A DNA stretch of 64,000 nucleotides, from the NCBI GenBank assembly GCA_003402705.1, contig QQNF01000006.1, forward strand, positions 1-64,000, written 5' to 3'. Of the stretch, positions 8,736 to 19,097 are shown piece after piece. This DNA is from Verrucomicrobiota bacterium. Its GTDB lineage: Bacteria > Verrucomicrobiota > Verrucomicrobiia > Verrucomicrobiales > V1-33. The notes under the pieces are model-generated. The model did no database searches. It was not told where the DNA came from and worked only from the letters and a program-made list of their open reading frames with translations. A program made the translations under genes and the position numbers. The stretch's first letter is position 1, and the number at the start of each line of letters is the position of its first letter.

Positions 8736-10178
8736 TCACGCCAGAATCTCCGTCACCACGCGCCCATGCACATCCGTCAGACGGAAATCCCGGCCCTGGA
8801 ACCGGTACGTCAGGCGCTCGTGCGGGATTCCCAGCAGGTGCAGGATCGTCGCCTGCAGATCATGCACATGAACCTTCCCCGACGCCACCGAAAACCCTAG
8901 CTCATCCGTCTCCCCGTGGCTGAAGCCGCCCTTCACGCCACCGCCCGCCAGAAACAGCGAGAACGCATCCGGAAAGTGATCTCTCCCCAGCGCACTGCCG
9001 CCCGCCGTGCGACCTTCCCGGAACGGCGTCCGCCCGAACTCCCCGCCCCACACAATCAGCGTATCATCGAGCAGCCCGCGCTGCCGCAGATCCCGGATCA
9101 ATGCCGCCACCGGCTTGTCCGTCCGCCGCATCTTGTCCGTCAACCCGCCCCGGATGTCCTCACCGGCCCCCGTCCCGTGAAAATCCCAGCCCCAATCAAA
9201 GAGATGCACAAACCGCACGCCCTGCTCCACCAGCCGCCGCGCCAGCAGGCAGTTGTTCGCAAAACTCGAATCCCCCGGCACCGCCCCGTAATCCTCCAGC
9301 ACCTGCTTCGGTTCCTTCGAAATATCCATCACCTCCGGCACACTCGCCTGCATCCGGTACGCCAGCTCATACTGCGCAATCCGCGTCGCCGTCTCCGGAT
9401 GCCCTAACTCCTCACCCTGCTCCGTATTCAGATCCCGCAGCGCATCCAGCGTCTCCCGCCGCAGCTTCCGATCCATCCCCGGCGGATCACTCACATAAAG
9501 CACCGGATCACCCTTCGACCGGCACTGCACACCCTGAAAGACCGACGGAATAAACCCGGTCCCCCAGCAGCTCTGACCGCCGCTCGGCTGCACCCCGCTG
9601 CTGATCAGCACCACAAATCCCGGCAGGTTGTCATTCTCCGACCCTAACCCGTACGTCACCCACGACCCCATCGACGGGCGCCCCTGCCGCGGCGACCCCG
9701 TGAACAGCAGCAGCTCCGCCGGCGCATGGTTGAACTGCTCAGTGTACATCGACTTGATCACACACATCTCGTTCGCCACCGACTGAAAATTCGGCACCGC
9801 ATCCGACATCCAGATCCCACCCTCCCCATGCTGCGTGAACGTCCGCGGCGTCCCCATCAGCTTCGGCACCCCGCTCGTGAACGCAAAGGTCTTCCCCTTG
9901 ATCACCGAATCCGGCGCATCCTGACCATTCCGCTTCACCAGCTCAGGCTTGTAGTCGAAAATGTCCAGATGCGGCGGCCCGCCTGACATGTGCAGATAAA
10001 TCACCCGCTTCACCTTCCCCGCACCGGCCGCCGCCCGCGGCGCAAACGGATTCACCGTCGCCGCCCCGCCCTTCATCGCCAGAGCCTCCATCGCGATCGC
10101 CCCGAGACTGAACTGTCCCGCCCCGCGCAGAAATTGCCGCCGGGTCTGTGCCTGCAGTTGCTGGAAATATTGGTTCAT
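8736..10178 (-). CDS. DUF1501 domain protein with Tat signal
   Basis: A 480-aa exported protein. The N-terminus carries a twin-arginine signal (TRRQFLRGAG, residues 12-21) followed by an Ala/Gly-rich stretch. The mature part has the DUF1501 signature: YLHMSGGPPHLDIFDYKP after the signal, GSWVTYGLGS in the middle, FVHLFDWGWDFHG and VWGGEFGRTP towards the end, which recall the metal-binding core of the alkaline phosphatase/sulfatase superfamily. It is encoded 6 bp downstream of the cytochrome/DUF1553 gene, the usual pairing in Planctomycetota and Verrucomicrobiota. The pair is thought to act on sulfated or complex polysaccharides, but no enzymatic activity is established. Confidence 0.9.
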   Translation of the reverse strand: MNQYFQQLQAQTRRQFLRGAGQFSLGAIAMEALAMKGGAATVNPFAPRAAAGAGKVKRVIYLHMSGGPPHLDIFDYKPELVKRNGQDAPDSVIKGKTFAFTSGVPKLMGTPRTFTQHGEGGIWMSDAVPNFQSVANEMCVIKSMYTEQFNHAPAELLLFTGSPRQGRPSMGSWVTYGLGSENDNLPGFVVLISSGVQPSGGQSCWGTGFIPSVFQGVQCRSKGDPVLYVSDPPGMDRKLRRETLDALRDLNTEQGEELGHPETATRIAQYELAYRMQASVPEVMDISKEPKQVLEDYGAVPGDSSFANNCLLARRLVEQGVRFVHLFDWGWDFHGTGAGEDIRGGLTDKMRRTDKPVAALIRDLRQRGLLDDTLIVWGGEFGRTPFREGRTAGGSALGRDHFPDAFSLFLAGGGVKGGFSHGETDELGFSVASGKVHVHDLQATILHLLGIPHERLTYRFQGRDFRLTDVHGRVVTEILA

Positions 10179-10184
10179 GAGCTG

Positions 10185-13100
10185 TCAGCGTTTCATCAGA
10201 AATTCGTCAAGATTCAGTACCACATTCGCCACCGCCGTCCACGCCGCAAGCCCTGCCGGATCACTCCCCGGCTCCGCTCCCGCCAGTTGCGCCGCCTTCG
10301 CCGGATCGCCCTTCAAGGTCTCCGCCGCCCTCTTCTGCAGCGCCGCCAGTCGCGCCACCTCCCGCGCACTCGGCGCACGCCCCAGTGCCGCACGAAACGC
10401 CCGCCCGATCACTTCTTCCGCACTCCCGCCCACCGCCGTGATCTTCCGCGCAAATGCCTGCGCCGCCTCCACAAACACCGGATCATTCAGCGTCACTAAC
10501 GCCTGCAGCGGCGTGTTCGTCTGGTTCCGCCGGATCGTACACACTTCCCGGTTCGGCGCATCAAACGTCGTCAGCGATGGATAAGGACTCGTCCGCCGCC
10601 ACTCGGTGTACAACGCCCTCCGGTAACGATCCGCCCCCTCGCTCGTCTGCCAGTCCAGTCCGCCCCCGAACGCCGCCGACAACCCCATGTTAGGCCGCAC
10701 CGGTCGCACCGGCGGCCCGTAAAGCTTCTGCGACAGCAACCCGCTCACCGCCAGCGCCTGATCCCTCACCATCTCCCCGGACAACCGCACCCGCGGCCCC
10801 CGCGCCAGCAAGCGGTTGTCAGGATCACGCTCCACCAGTTCCGGCGTCACCCGCGAACTCTGCCGGTACGCCGCCGACGTCACCAGCAATCTCAGAAACC
10901 CTTTCACATCCCACCCGGTCCGCACCAACTCGGTCGCCAGCCAGTCCAGCAACTCCGGATGCGCCGGCAACTCACCCTGACTCCCGAACTCCTCACTCGT
11001 CCTCACAATCCCGATCCCGAACACCGACTCCCAATACCGGTTCGCAATCACCCTCGCCGTCAGCGGATTCTCCGGACTCACCAGCCACTGCGCCAGCGCC
11101 AGCCGGTCCTTCTTCACTCCCTCAGGCAACGCATGAAACGCCGCCGGCACGCCCTCCTCCACTTCATCCCCCTTCGACAGATAATTCCCCCTCAGTTGCA
11201 CCTGAGTCTTCCGACGCTGCCCAGCCGGCAATTCCTTCATCACCGGCACCGTCACCTGCGCCATCCCTTCCATCTGCCGCCGCACTTCCGCCAGCCGCAC
11301 CCGCACCGCTTCCGTCTCCGGACTCACCACCGCCGCATAATGCCTCACAATCTCAGCACGCTGCGCCTCCGTCCGCTTTCCTTCCGGCACCGCTAGCAAT
11401 CCCGCCACCGCCGCCGGAACCGACGCCACTTCCGCCGCCCGCTCCTCCGCCGAAATCCCTAGACGAAACCGCCCCACCGTATGCCCGCTGTGCGGCGACT
11501 GCTGCTCGATGCTCACCTTAAGCACCGACCCCGCTGGAATCTCCACCGCATTCTCCCCCGTCAGAATCAATGTGTGTGCCTTCCCCGGCGCACCGCCCAC
11601 CGCCCATCCCTGCTGCGGCCCGCCGCCCCGCGCCTTCCGGCCACGCTTCGGCACCGGCATCGCCCGCACTAGCGAATCCGCCGTGAACCCGGGCTGCTCA
11701 TAATCCGCCGCCGCCTCCGTAAACTCCACCCCACGCTCACCCGTCAGCGAAAACTCCATCCGCGCCGCCGCAGGATTGTCCTTCTTCTCCCAAACCACCC
11801 GCCGCTCCGCATCCAAGGCCACCACCCGGAACCCAGCCAGCCGTTCGCCCGCCTCCGCCCGATTCCACACCACAATCCGTTCCACCGGCTTCCCGCCCCC
11901 CAGATCCACCTCCCACCACGGATCCGGCGTGTTCAGATTCGTGTGCGCCACTGAACCCTTGTTATACTCTGGATCCGTATTGCCATCATTCGCCCGACCC
12001 GCCCCAGCCTCCGCAAAGGTCGACTTCTGCGTCGCCTTCCCCTTCACCGCCAGATTCACCCCGCCTCCGAACACCTCGACTTCCGCCAACTGCAGCAGTT
12101 TGTCCGCTCCCGGCAGCTCCACCCTCACATACCTAACTTCCCCAGGCTTCGCTCCCTCCGGCGGCAGCACCGTCGCCCGAACCCCCGTAATCACAAAATT
12201 CCCGCCCGCATGCCCCGGCCCGCCTCCCGGCAGGCTCTCGTGCGGCAACGCTTCCAAACGCAACGCCGCCATCCTCATCGCTTCCTTCACCGGCACCGTC
12301 ACCGTCACCGTATCCTTCGCCGCCCCGCCCGCCACCACCACGTCCCCAGCCTCCACCTTCACCGCCACTCCCGCATCCGACTTGATTCCCCCAGGCGTTA
12401 GCGCACCCCACTTCAACGGCACCGCCATCGCCGCCGCCCATTCCATCGCCGCCTTCCGCACCGACTCCGCCGGCGAAGACAGCCCGGCCTCAAGCGACGC
12501 CACCTCCGCAGCCATCTCCCGCTTCTTCGCCGCCAGATCATCCGTTAGGAATCCATGCAGCGGCGCTTCATCCCGCTGGTCCGCATCCGCCGTGTTGTTC
12601 AGAAACGCAAACACCCGGAAATACTCATGCTGCGTGATCGGATCATACTTGTGCGTGTGACACTGCGCACACGCCATCGATGTCCCCATCCACACCGACA
12701 AGGTCGTGTTCACCCGGTCCACCACCGCCGCATTCCGGAACTCCTCATCGTTCGTCCCCCCTTCGCTGTTGGTCATCGTGTTCCGGTGAAACGCTGTCGC
12801 TACTAGCGCTTCCTCCCCGGCCCCCGGCAGCAGGTCCCCAGCCATCTGCTCGATCGTAAACCGGTCGAACGGCTTGTTCGCGTTGAACGCCCGGATCACA
12901 TAATCCCGGTACGCCCAGATCGTCCGCGGCGGATCATCCGCATACCCCGCCGAATCCGCATAGCGCGCCAGATCCAGCCACACCCGCGCCCAATGCTCCC
13001 CGTACGCCGGCGATGCCAGCAACCGGTCCACCAACCGCTCCCACGCCCCCGCCCCCGCGTCATTCACGAACGCCGCCGTCTCCTCTTCGCTCGGCGGCAA

Positions 13101-13649
13101 TCCCGTCAAATCCAAGGTAACCCGCCGGATCAATGCCGCCCGATCCGCCTCCGGCTGCATCTTCAATCCCTCCCGCTCCAGCCGCTCCATCAGAAACGCA
13201 TCCACCGGATGCCCCCCAATCTTCGGCACCTCCCGCCGCACCGGCTTCTCGTACGACCAATGCTTCGTCTGCACCGCCCCACCCGCAATCCACTCCCGCA
13301 CCCGCTCAATCTCCGCCGCACTCAGCCGCTTCCCCGACTTCGCCGGCGGCATCAGATCATCCGCATCATGCGTCTCCATCCGCGCCAGCAACTCGCTTTG
13401 CTCCGGATGCCCCGGCACCACCACCTTGCGACCACCCAGATCCATCCCCAATCCCTCCGCCGTATCCAGCCGCAACCCGCCACTCCCCTCAGGCCCACCT
13501 TTCCGCTCCGCCTCATCCGGCCCGTGACAGTGAAAACAATTGTTCGCCAGCAGCGGCCGAATGTCCTGCCCGAACGTCACCGGCCTCGGTGCCGCCTCCG
13601 CAGCAGTCGCAATTACGATCGATAGTAACGGGGTAACTCGGAACATCAT
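10185..13649 (-). CDS. PSCyt1-DUF1549-DUF1553 protein with discoidin-like insert
   Basis: A 1154-aa exported protein from ATG 13649; the next upstream alternative is TTG at 13664. After a short signal peptide (cleavage near AEAA, residue 20), a Planctomycete cytochrome C domain has the haem-binding CFHCH at 38-42. DUF1549 follows (HWARVWLDLARYADS), with a second CAQCH motif near residue 330. The middle holds an F5/8 type C-like segment (VRYVRVELPGAD...WWEVDLGGG), then C-terminal DUF1553 (NRYWESVFGIGIV, NPLTARVIANRYW, RRNQTNTPLQAL). It forms an operon with the DUF1501 gene. It is probably a periplasmic or surface redox partner in polysaccharide breakdown; the discoidin-like insert may bind sugar. 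Confidence 0.88.
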   Translation of the reverse strand: MMFRVTPLLSIVIATAAEAAPRPVTFGQDIRPLLANNCFHCHGPDEAERKGGPEGSGGLRLDTAEGLGMDLGGRKVVVPGHPEQSELLARMETHDADDLMPPAKSGKRLSAAEIERVREWIAGGAVQTKHWSYEKPVRREVPKIGGHPVDAFLMERLEREGLKMQPEADRAALIRRVTLDLTGLPPSEEETAAFVNDAGAGAWERLVDRLLASPAYGEHWARVWLDLARYADSAGYADDPPRTIWAYRDYVIRAFNANKPFDRFTIEQMAGDLLPGAGEEALVATAFHRNTMTNSEGGTNDEEFRNAAVVDRVNTTLSVWMGTSMACAQCHTHKYDPITQHEYFRVFAFLNNTADADQRDEAPLHGFLTDDLAAKKREMAAEVASLEAGLSSPAESVRKAAMEWAAAMAVPLKWGALTPGGIKSDAGVAVKVEAGDVVVAGGAAKDTVTVTVPVKEAMRMAALRLEALPHESLPGGGPGHAGGNFVITGVRATVLPPEGAKPGEVRYVRVELPGADKLLQLAEVEVFGGGVNLAVKGKATQKSTFAEAGAGRANDGNTDPEYNKGSVAHTNLNTPDPWWEVDLGGGKPVERIVVWNRAEAGERLAGFRVVALDAERRVVWEKKDNPAAARMEFSLTGERGVEFTEAAADYEQPGFTADSLVRAMPVPKRGRKARGGGPQQGWAVGGAPGKAHTLILTGENAVEIPAGSVLKVSIEQQSPHSGHTVGRFRLGISAEERAAEVASVPAAVAGLLAVPEGKRTEAQRAEIVRHYAAVVSPETEAVRVRLAEVRRQMEGMAQVTVPVMKELPAGQRRKTQVQLRGNYLSKGDEVEEGVPAAFHALPEGVKKDRLALAQWLVSPENPLTARVIANRYWESVFGIGIVRTSEEFGSQGELPAHPELLDWLATELVRTGWDVKGFLRLLVTSAAYRQSSRVTPELVERDPDNRLLARGPRVRLSGEMVRDQALAVSGLLSQKLYGPPVRPVRPNMGLSAAFGGGLDWQTSEGADRYRRALYTEWRRTSPYPSLTTFDAPNREVCTIRRNQTNTPLQALVTLNDPVFVEAAQAFARKITAVGGSAEEVIGRAFRAALGRAPSAREVARLAALQKRAAETLKGDPAKAAQLAGAEPGSDPAGLAAWTAVANVVLNLDEFLMKR

Positions 13650-13701
13650 GGCAGCTTCAGGCAACAGTCGTGCCCCCTGTACGCTCCCAATTCACCAATT
13701 C

Positions 13702-14607
13702 TTAGCCCCACTTGTCCCCGCGCCCCTTCACTCCTCCCCCACCCTCACCCATCTCCTCCGCCCCCTCTTCCGCCACCACCTCATCCTCCGCCTCAAGAAA
13801 CACCACCGTCTCCTCCTCTTCCACAGCCTCCACCTTCTCCGCCTTCTCCGCCTTCTCCGCCTTCTCCACCGCATCAGCCTCCGCCACCACACCCTCCACT
13901 TTCTCCACCTTCTTCTTCCTCGGCTTCTTCTTCGCCACCGCTTCCCCGCCCTCGCCCAGCGTCAATTCATCCTGCGACCCCGCAGCCACCTCCGCCGCCG
14001 GCGCTTCAGGCTCGGGCAGCTTCACCGACCGCAACTCCGCCGCATTCGGCAGGTCATCAATCGTCCGCACCCCGAAATGCTCCAGAAACAACTCCGTCGT
14101 CTCATAAAGCAGCGGCCGCCCCGGCAGATCCGCACGACCCGCAATCCGCACCACATTCCGATCCATCAGGGTCTGCAGCGGCCCGTCCACACTCACCCCA
14201 CGCACCGCCTCAATCCCGCTCTTCGTCATCGGCTGCCGGTACGCAATGATCGCCAGCGTCTCCAGCGCACTCGGCGTCAATCGCTGCGGCTTCTTGTCAG
14301 GAAACAACTCCCGCACCCACTGCGCCCAGTCCGGCCGGCTCACAATCCGCCACCCGGCCGGCCGCTCCACTAGCTGAAACGCACGCCCGCTCTCGATATA
14401 CTCCAGATTCAACCGCCCGATCGCCGCCGCAATCGCCTCCTCCGTCACCGACGCATGCCGCGTCACACTCTCCGACGCGTTCTCCCCCTCCGCCTCCCGC
14501 ACCGTCGCCACCGCCGACTTCACACAGCGCACCAGTTCCTTAGTCGACGCCCCTTCCGGCGACGCAAAAATCAGCCCCTCAATAATGCTTTCCAGCTCGG
14601 TAATCAT
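13702..14607 (-). CDS. scpB: Segregation and condensation protein B
   Basis: A 301-aa ScpB, the kleisin-associated subunit of the Smc-ScpAB condensin that organises and segregates the chromosome. The first ~200 residues contain two winged-helix domains typical of the family: ESIIEGLIFASPEG at the start, LTPSALETLAIIAYRQPMTK and the wing around VSVDGPLQTLMDRN, ending with GRPLLYETTELFLEHFG. The last ~85 residues form a low-complexity Lys/Glu/Ala/Val tail (KKKPRKKKVEKVE and EKAEKAEKAEKVE), longer than in most ScpB proteins and probably disordered. It lies 43 bp downstream of scpA on the same strand, the expected operon. Confidence 0.95.
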   Translation of the reverse strand: MITELESIIEGLIFASPEGASTKELVRCVKSAVATVREAEGENASESVTRHASVTEEAIAAAIGRLNLEYIESGRAFQLVERPAGWRIVSRPDWAQWVRELFPDKKPQRLTPSALETLAIIAYRQPMTKSGIEAVRGVSVDGPLQTLMDRNVVRIAGRADLPGRPLLYETTELFLEHFGVRTIDDLPNAAELRSVKLPEPEAPAAEVAAGSQDELTLGEGGEAVAKKKPRKKKVEKVEGVVAEADAVEKAEKAEKAEKVEAVEEEETVVFLEAEDEVVAEEGAEEMGEGGGGVKGRGDKWG

Positions 14608-14650
14608 GTGTCGTCAGACAATGCGTTGAATTCCCTCACAATCCCTCACC

Positions 14651-15382
14651 TCACGTGTTCTCATTCCGGAACAAGGTGATCTCTCCCAGCAGGTGATCCT
14701 GATTCACCCGGAACTGCCGCAGCTTGATCAGCTCCAGCATCGCCACAAAGGTCACAATCACTTCCTCCCGCGTCGTCGCCGCCGCAAACAGATTCATGAA
14801 CGCAATCTGCGTCCCCGGCGTCAACGCGCCCAGCAGATACTCGATCTTGTCCGCCACCGTGAAATGATCGTCCGCAATCTCCCGCAGATCCACCTTCTCA
14901 AACCGCGCCAGCACTTTCTGAAACGCACGGATCAGATCAAAAATCCCCAACTCCGGCAACCCGCCCGGCTCCGCCTCCTTCTGCATGTCCGGCACCTCAG
15001 GCGTCGCCGGATACACATGCTCCATCTGCAACTGCCGCTTCTGCAGGAATGACGCCGCATCCTTGAACTTCTTGTACTCAATCAGCTGCCGGATCAACTC
15101 CCACCTCGGATCCTCATCCTCCCCTTCCTCCTCCGGCGGCTGCACCGGCTTCGGAATCAGCATCCGGCTCTTCAAATACATCAGCGTCGCCGCCATCACA
15201 ATGAACTCCCCCGCCAGATCAATGTTCAGCATCTTGAACGTGTCGATGTACGCAATGTACTGACGCGTGATGCGCTCGATGTTCACATCAAGGATGTCCA
15301 CCTCGTCTTTCTTGATGAGGTAGAGCAGAAGATCGAGAGGACCTTCGAAGATGTCGAGCTTGACCTTGTAGGAATCGTCCAC
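14651..15382 (-). CDS. scpA: Segregation and condensation protein A (kleisin)
   Basis: The kleisin subunit of Smc-ScpAB, about 243 aa. Diagnostic sequence: FEGPLDLLLYLIKKDEVDILDV near the N-terminus, EFIVMAATLMYLKSRMLIP, and a C-terminal winged helix with VIVTFVAMLELIKLRQ. I chose the GTG at 15382 (start of VDDSYKVKLDIF), which gives the normal ScpA beginning. In-frame GTG 15469 or ATG 15460 would add 26-29 residues not expected in the family. None of these has a clear ribosome-binding site. It lies upstream of scpB and is divergent from the secreted protein at 15546. Confidence 0.93.
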   Translation of the reverse strand: MDDSYKVKLDIFEGPLDLLLYLIKKDEVDILDVNIERITRQYIAYIDTFKMLNIDLAGEFIVMAATLMYLKSRMLIPKPVQPPEEEGEDEDPRWELIRQLIEYKKFKDAASFLQKRQLQMEHVYPATPEVPDMQKEAEPGGLPELGIFDLIRAFQKVLARFEKVDLREIADDHFTVADKIEYLLGALTPGTQIAFMNLFAAATTREEVIVTFVAMLELIKLRQFRVNQDHLLGEITLFRNENT

Positions 15383-15545
15383 GGCTGTTTGAAAATGGAT
15401 CGTCAGTATGCACCGCCATCCCGCGTTGCCAGCGGTAAATTCCTCCCCGGATCCCTCCATCCCGCTCACCCCCGCCTACGCAAACGTGTCTTGCCCCCCG
15501 GCCAGATTCCCGCAATCCTTCACCCGCAATCCCTTCCGACCCCCC

Positions 15546-17147
15546 ATGAAACCCTCCCTGCTCCACCTCGCCTCCGCTGCCCTCCTCACCGGCACCTCCC
15601 ACGCCGCCCCCTACGCCTCCGGCCTCTCCACCTCCGGCAGCACCATCTCCTTCATCCTCAACGAGTCCGCCGATAAGGTCACCGTCTCCCTCAACAACGG
15701 CGCTTCCACCCTCAACCTCGGCCCGCGCCCCGCAGGCACCCACTCGTTCGATTCCGCCGGGGCCACCTCATGGCAGATCATCGTCGAAAAAGCCGCCCCT
15801 CCAGGCTGGCGCTCCGGCACCCTCCAGCAGATCAGCTCCGACGCCAACCCGCTCAACCAGTTCGTCAACGGCCGAGGGGTCTGCATCGCCCGATCCCCAA
15901 AAAGCCGCTCCTTCGGCCGGGTCTACGTCTCCGTCGGTTCCTCCGGCACCACCCTCACCGGCCGCTCCGTCCCAGAAGGCATCTACCCCCTCAACGCCGA
16001 CCTCTCCGCCACTGCACTGGGCACCAACCCGCTCACCGGCGGCCTCAACTTCACCGCCAGCACCGAAAGCCCCTACCGTCTCACCGCAGGCGACGACGGC
16101 ACGCTCTACATCGCCGACTGGTCCGACCAAACCGGCTCGCTCTACGCCACCGACGCCGATGTCGCCAACGGCACCAATCTCCTCGCCGGACCCGTCGGTT
16201 CCCCCTTCCCAGTCACCGACTCCCGCATCCACGGCTCCATCGCCGCCGTCGCCGTCGCAGGCTCCCTCGCCACCAGCGACCTCAATCTCTGGGTCATCGA
16301 CGAAGACCTCCAGGACGACAGACTCGCCGCCACCCAGTCCCAGACCAACAGTCTCTGGGAATGGCGCCTCAACCCGGAAGCCCCGTTCGTCCCTCTCAAC
16401 GGCCCTCCCCTCCGTCTCTCCAGCGCCGGCATCACCTTCGCCTCCCAGACCGCCGACCTCGTCCGCTCCAAAACCGGCACATTCTACAAAACCCAGCGCC
16501 GCTCCAACGGCAACGAATCCGGGGTCTTCATCATCGACTCCACCGGCATCACACTCGACAGCTCCCTGACATCATGGCGGAACTTCAAAGGCGACCTCAC
16601 GCTCCGCGATGTCTTCACCGAAACCGTCGCCGCCGACCTAACCGATGACGGCCAGTTCCTCGCCGTCCTCCGCCGCGACAACGCCTTCCACATCGTCCAC
16701 GTCGGCACCGGGCTCTTCGACTTCAACCGCTACTCGCTCCTCACCACCACCCCAGTCACCGTCGCCGCACGCGACATCGCATTCGACCCCGCCGGCAATG
16801 TCTACACGCTCAGCTCAGGCAACCAACTCCTCCGCGTCTTCGCCCCTGGCGGCACCTCCAAAGCCACCACCGGCTCCGACGCCACCTTCGCCATCGCCTT
16901 CGAACCGCTCCCGCCTCCCACCCCAGTCATCACCGCCGTCACCGGCACCCCCAACGCCGTCGTCATCGACTTCTCCGCTCCCGGCGCGTCCCTAGCCGAC
17001 TTCACCCTCGAACGCTCCCCGGACCTCGCCACATGGCTCCCCGACGCCTCCGCCCAGTTCGCCGGCGAATCCCCGTCCTTCTCCGTCAACGCCGTCGGCA
17101 TCACCCCCGGCTCCAAGGAATTCTTCCGCGTCCGCCGTCTCCGCTGA
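15546..17147 (+). CDS. Secreted propeller-like protein with C-terminal Ig/FN3-like domain
   Basis: A 533-aa exported protein with no family recognised. ATG 15546 gives a normal signal peptide (MKPSLLHLASAALLTGTSHAA, cleavage after HAA). The body has repeated blade-like segments (DDGTLYIADWSD, AVAVAGSLATSDLNLWVIDE, IAFDPAGNVYTLSSGNQ), suggesting an NHL/SMP-30-type beta-propeller. The C-terminus (PPPTPVITAVTG...DFTLERSPDLATW...FFRVRRLR) is the Ig-like tail frequent in secreted Verrucomicrobia proteins. Codons end mostly in C, matching the strand bias of the core. Substrate and role are unknown. Confidence 0.7.
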   Translation: MKPSLLHLASAALLTGTSHAAPYASGLSTSGSTISFILNESADKVTVSLNNGASTLNLGPRPAGTHSFDSAGATSWQIIVEKAAPPGWRSGTLQQISSDANPLNQFVNGRGVCIARSPKSRSFGRVYVSVGSSGTTLTGRSVPEGIYPLNADLSATALGTNPLTGGLNFTASTESPYRLTAGDDGTLYIADWSDQTGSLYATDADVANGTNLLAGPVGSPFPVTDSRIHGSIAAVAVAGSLATSDLNLWVIDEDLQDDRLAATQSQTNSLWEWRLNPEAPFVPLNGPPLRLSSAGITFASQTADLVRSKTGTFYKTQRRSNGNESGVFIIDSTGITLDSSLTSWRNFKGDLTLRDVFTETVAADLTDDGQFLAVLRRDNAFHIVHVGTGLFDFNRYSLLTTTPVTVAARDIAFDPAGNVYTLSSGNQLLRVFAPGGTSKATTGSDATFAIAFEPLPPPTPVITAVTGTPNAVVIDFSAPGASLADFTLERSPDLATWLPDASAQFAGESPSFSVNAVGITPGSKEFFRVRRLR

Positions 17148-17158
17148 CACCCCTCCAC

Positions 17159-17656
17159 TCACCAGTCCTCAAACGGCCCTAGCGTCTTCAAATCAGGGTC
17201 GCCCTTCGCATACCGTCGCAGCGCCGGCCTCGCCGCAAACGCCACCCGCAGGCTCACCTCCGCATTCTGCGGATCCCCCAGCACCGCCAGATAGCACGCC
17301 ATGTTGTAGTGATACAACGGATCGCGCCGCACCACGTCGTGCGCCGACAGCAGCAGCGCACACGCATCCCGCGTCCTCCCCGCCTCATGCAGCGCAAACG
17401 CCGTATGCAGCCACCCCCCCGCACACTCAGGCTCGTCCCGGCACAACGCATGCCCTTCCTCAATCGCTTCCTCCCACTGCTTCAGCTGAATCCTCGCCGC
17501 CACCCGCAGCTCTCTAACCGCCGCATCCCTGCGCCCAGCCTCGCCTAACTCCTCCAGTTCCTCCAGCGCCAGATCCGCCAGCCCTAACTCCAGATAACCG
17601 CACGCCGCCACAAACGCGCGCGGCCTCGGCTCCGGCAACTCACTCTCCTCATCCAT
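17159..17656 (-). CDS. TPR-repeat protein
   Basis: A 165-aa soluble protein. Helical pairs such as AVRELRVAARIQLKQWEEAI, AGGWLHTAFALHEAGRTRDA and PLYHYNMACYLAVLGDPQNA are tetratricopeptide repeats of the type that bind protein partners. The start at 17656 (MDEESELPEP) has a good Shine-Dalgarno, GGGAGGA, about 9 nt upstream, inside the spacer just after the permease stop. It is co-directional with the interrupted permease at 17673 and probably co-transcribed with it. The function is not known. Confidence 0.8.
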   Translation of the reverse strand: MDEESELPEPRPRAFVAACGYLELGLADLALEELEELGEAGRRDAAVRELRVAARIQLKQWEEAIEEGHALCRDEPECAGGWLHTAFALHEAGRTRDACALLLSAHDVVRRDPLYHYNMACYLAVLGDPQNAEVSLRVAFAARPALRRYAKGDPDLKTLGPFEDW

Positions 17657-17672
17657 CAGCTTGCTCCTCCCT

Positions 17673-18992
17673 TCATCGCTTCTTTCCCTTCCCCTCACCC
17701 GACTTGCTGAACAGATACACCAGAACCCCGATCATCACCAGCCCAGCCCCCCACTTCGCCTCGTCCGGCCGCTGCCTCACCATGATCCCCATGATCATCC
17801 CCGTCGCCGCCAGAAACAGCACCGTCGTCACCGGATAACCCCACGCACGATACGGCCGCTCCATCATCGGATCACTCCGCCGCAGCTTCACCACCCCCCA
17901 CACCGTCAGCAGCAGAAACACCTGCAGCACAAACTCAGTCCGGATCATCAACTGCTCCACCGTACTCGAAAAAATCAGCGCCAGCACCAGCACATACTGC
18001 ACCAGCACCGCCGTCCGCGGCACCCCCTCACGCGTCGTCGCCCCCAGAAACCCTAGCGCCGCACAATCCCGACCCATCGCCTGCGCCACCCGCGGCCCAG
18101 TCCACGTCATCGCACTCACCGTCGATACCAACCCAGCCGCCACCAGCAACCCCACCACCCCGCCACCCGCTGGCCCAAACCACCGCCCCGCCGCCACCAC
18201 CGCCGGATCCGGACGCCCCGCCAGTTCCGCCAGCGGAGCCGCCCGCAGCATCGCCGCATTCAATAACGTATATAACACCATCACCAGCCCAGTCCCCAGC
18301 AGCAGCGCCCGCGGCACGTTCCGCTGCGGATCCTCCACCTCCCCAGCCACATAACACGCCGCATTCCACCCGGCATACGCAAACATCACATAAAACAACG
18401 CCAGCACAAACCCAGGCCCCGCAACAAGCGCCCCATCCCCTGCCACCGGCACAAATCTCACCTCCCCCGCTCCCCCAGCCACCATCCCCACCACAATCAA
18501 CCCGCCCATCAGCACCACCTTCGCCCCGGTAATCACTGTCTGAAACCTCCCCGACGCCCGTACCGACACCAGATGCGCCCCCGTCAGCACCGTCACCAAC
18601 CCCGCCGCCATCAGCTTCTCCCCCATCGGCCACGTCACCTGCAGCGCCGACGTCAGATACGCCGAAAACAACAGCGCCGACGACGCCACCGGCGCCGGAA
18701 ACCCCGCCGTCAGCGACACCCAGCCTCCCACAAAACCAACCCCCGGATGCTACAACTCCGACAACAACGCATACTCACCCCCCGACCTCGGCATCGCCGC
18801 ACTCAACTCCGCATAATTCACCGCCCCGCAAAACGCCAGCAACCCACCGACCACCCACAGCAGCACAATCACAAACCCCGACGGCAACGCCGCCACCTGG
18901 TACCCCAGCGCCCCGAATACCCCCGTCCCAATCATGTTCCCCACCACTAACGCAACCGCTGACGCAAGAGAAGCTCGGTGAAAACTGGACAC
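17673..18992 (-). pseudogene. APC-family amino acid permease interrupted by an in-frame amber codon
   Basis: Read through, this is a ~439-residue amino acid/polyamine antiporter of the APC superfamily: [18 protein letters not shown] (TM1 motif with the GxG break), [58 protein letters not shown] and PYRAWGYPVTTVLF, about 12 hydrophobic segments. A single in-frame TAG at 18752-18750 splits it after residue ~80, exactly where homologues have Tyr (LSEL-Y-HPGVGF). Both halves are in the same frame and otherwise intact, so the lesion is recent, or is a base-call error (TAC or TAT to TAG). The start is probably GTG 18992. An internal restart at 18731 would lack TM1-TM2. Confidence 0.85.
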
Positions 18993-19097
18993 CCTCCGCC
19001 CTACACCCGCTTCTCCCCCGGACACAACGCGAATTCCACCCGCACCACCCCAAGCCACGCCCTTGCACCGCCCCACCCCACGCTCTCTCCATCCCCC

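Noticed and set aside
18750-18752. Pyrrolysine insertion at the amber codon
   Set aside because: Homologues have Tyr, no Pyl genes are seen, and transporters are not Pyl proteins; mutation or error is simpler.
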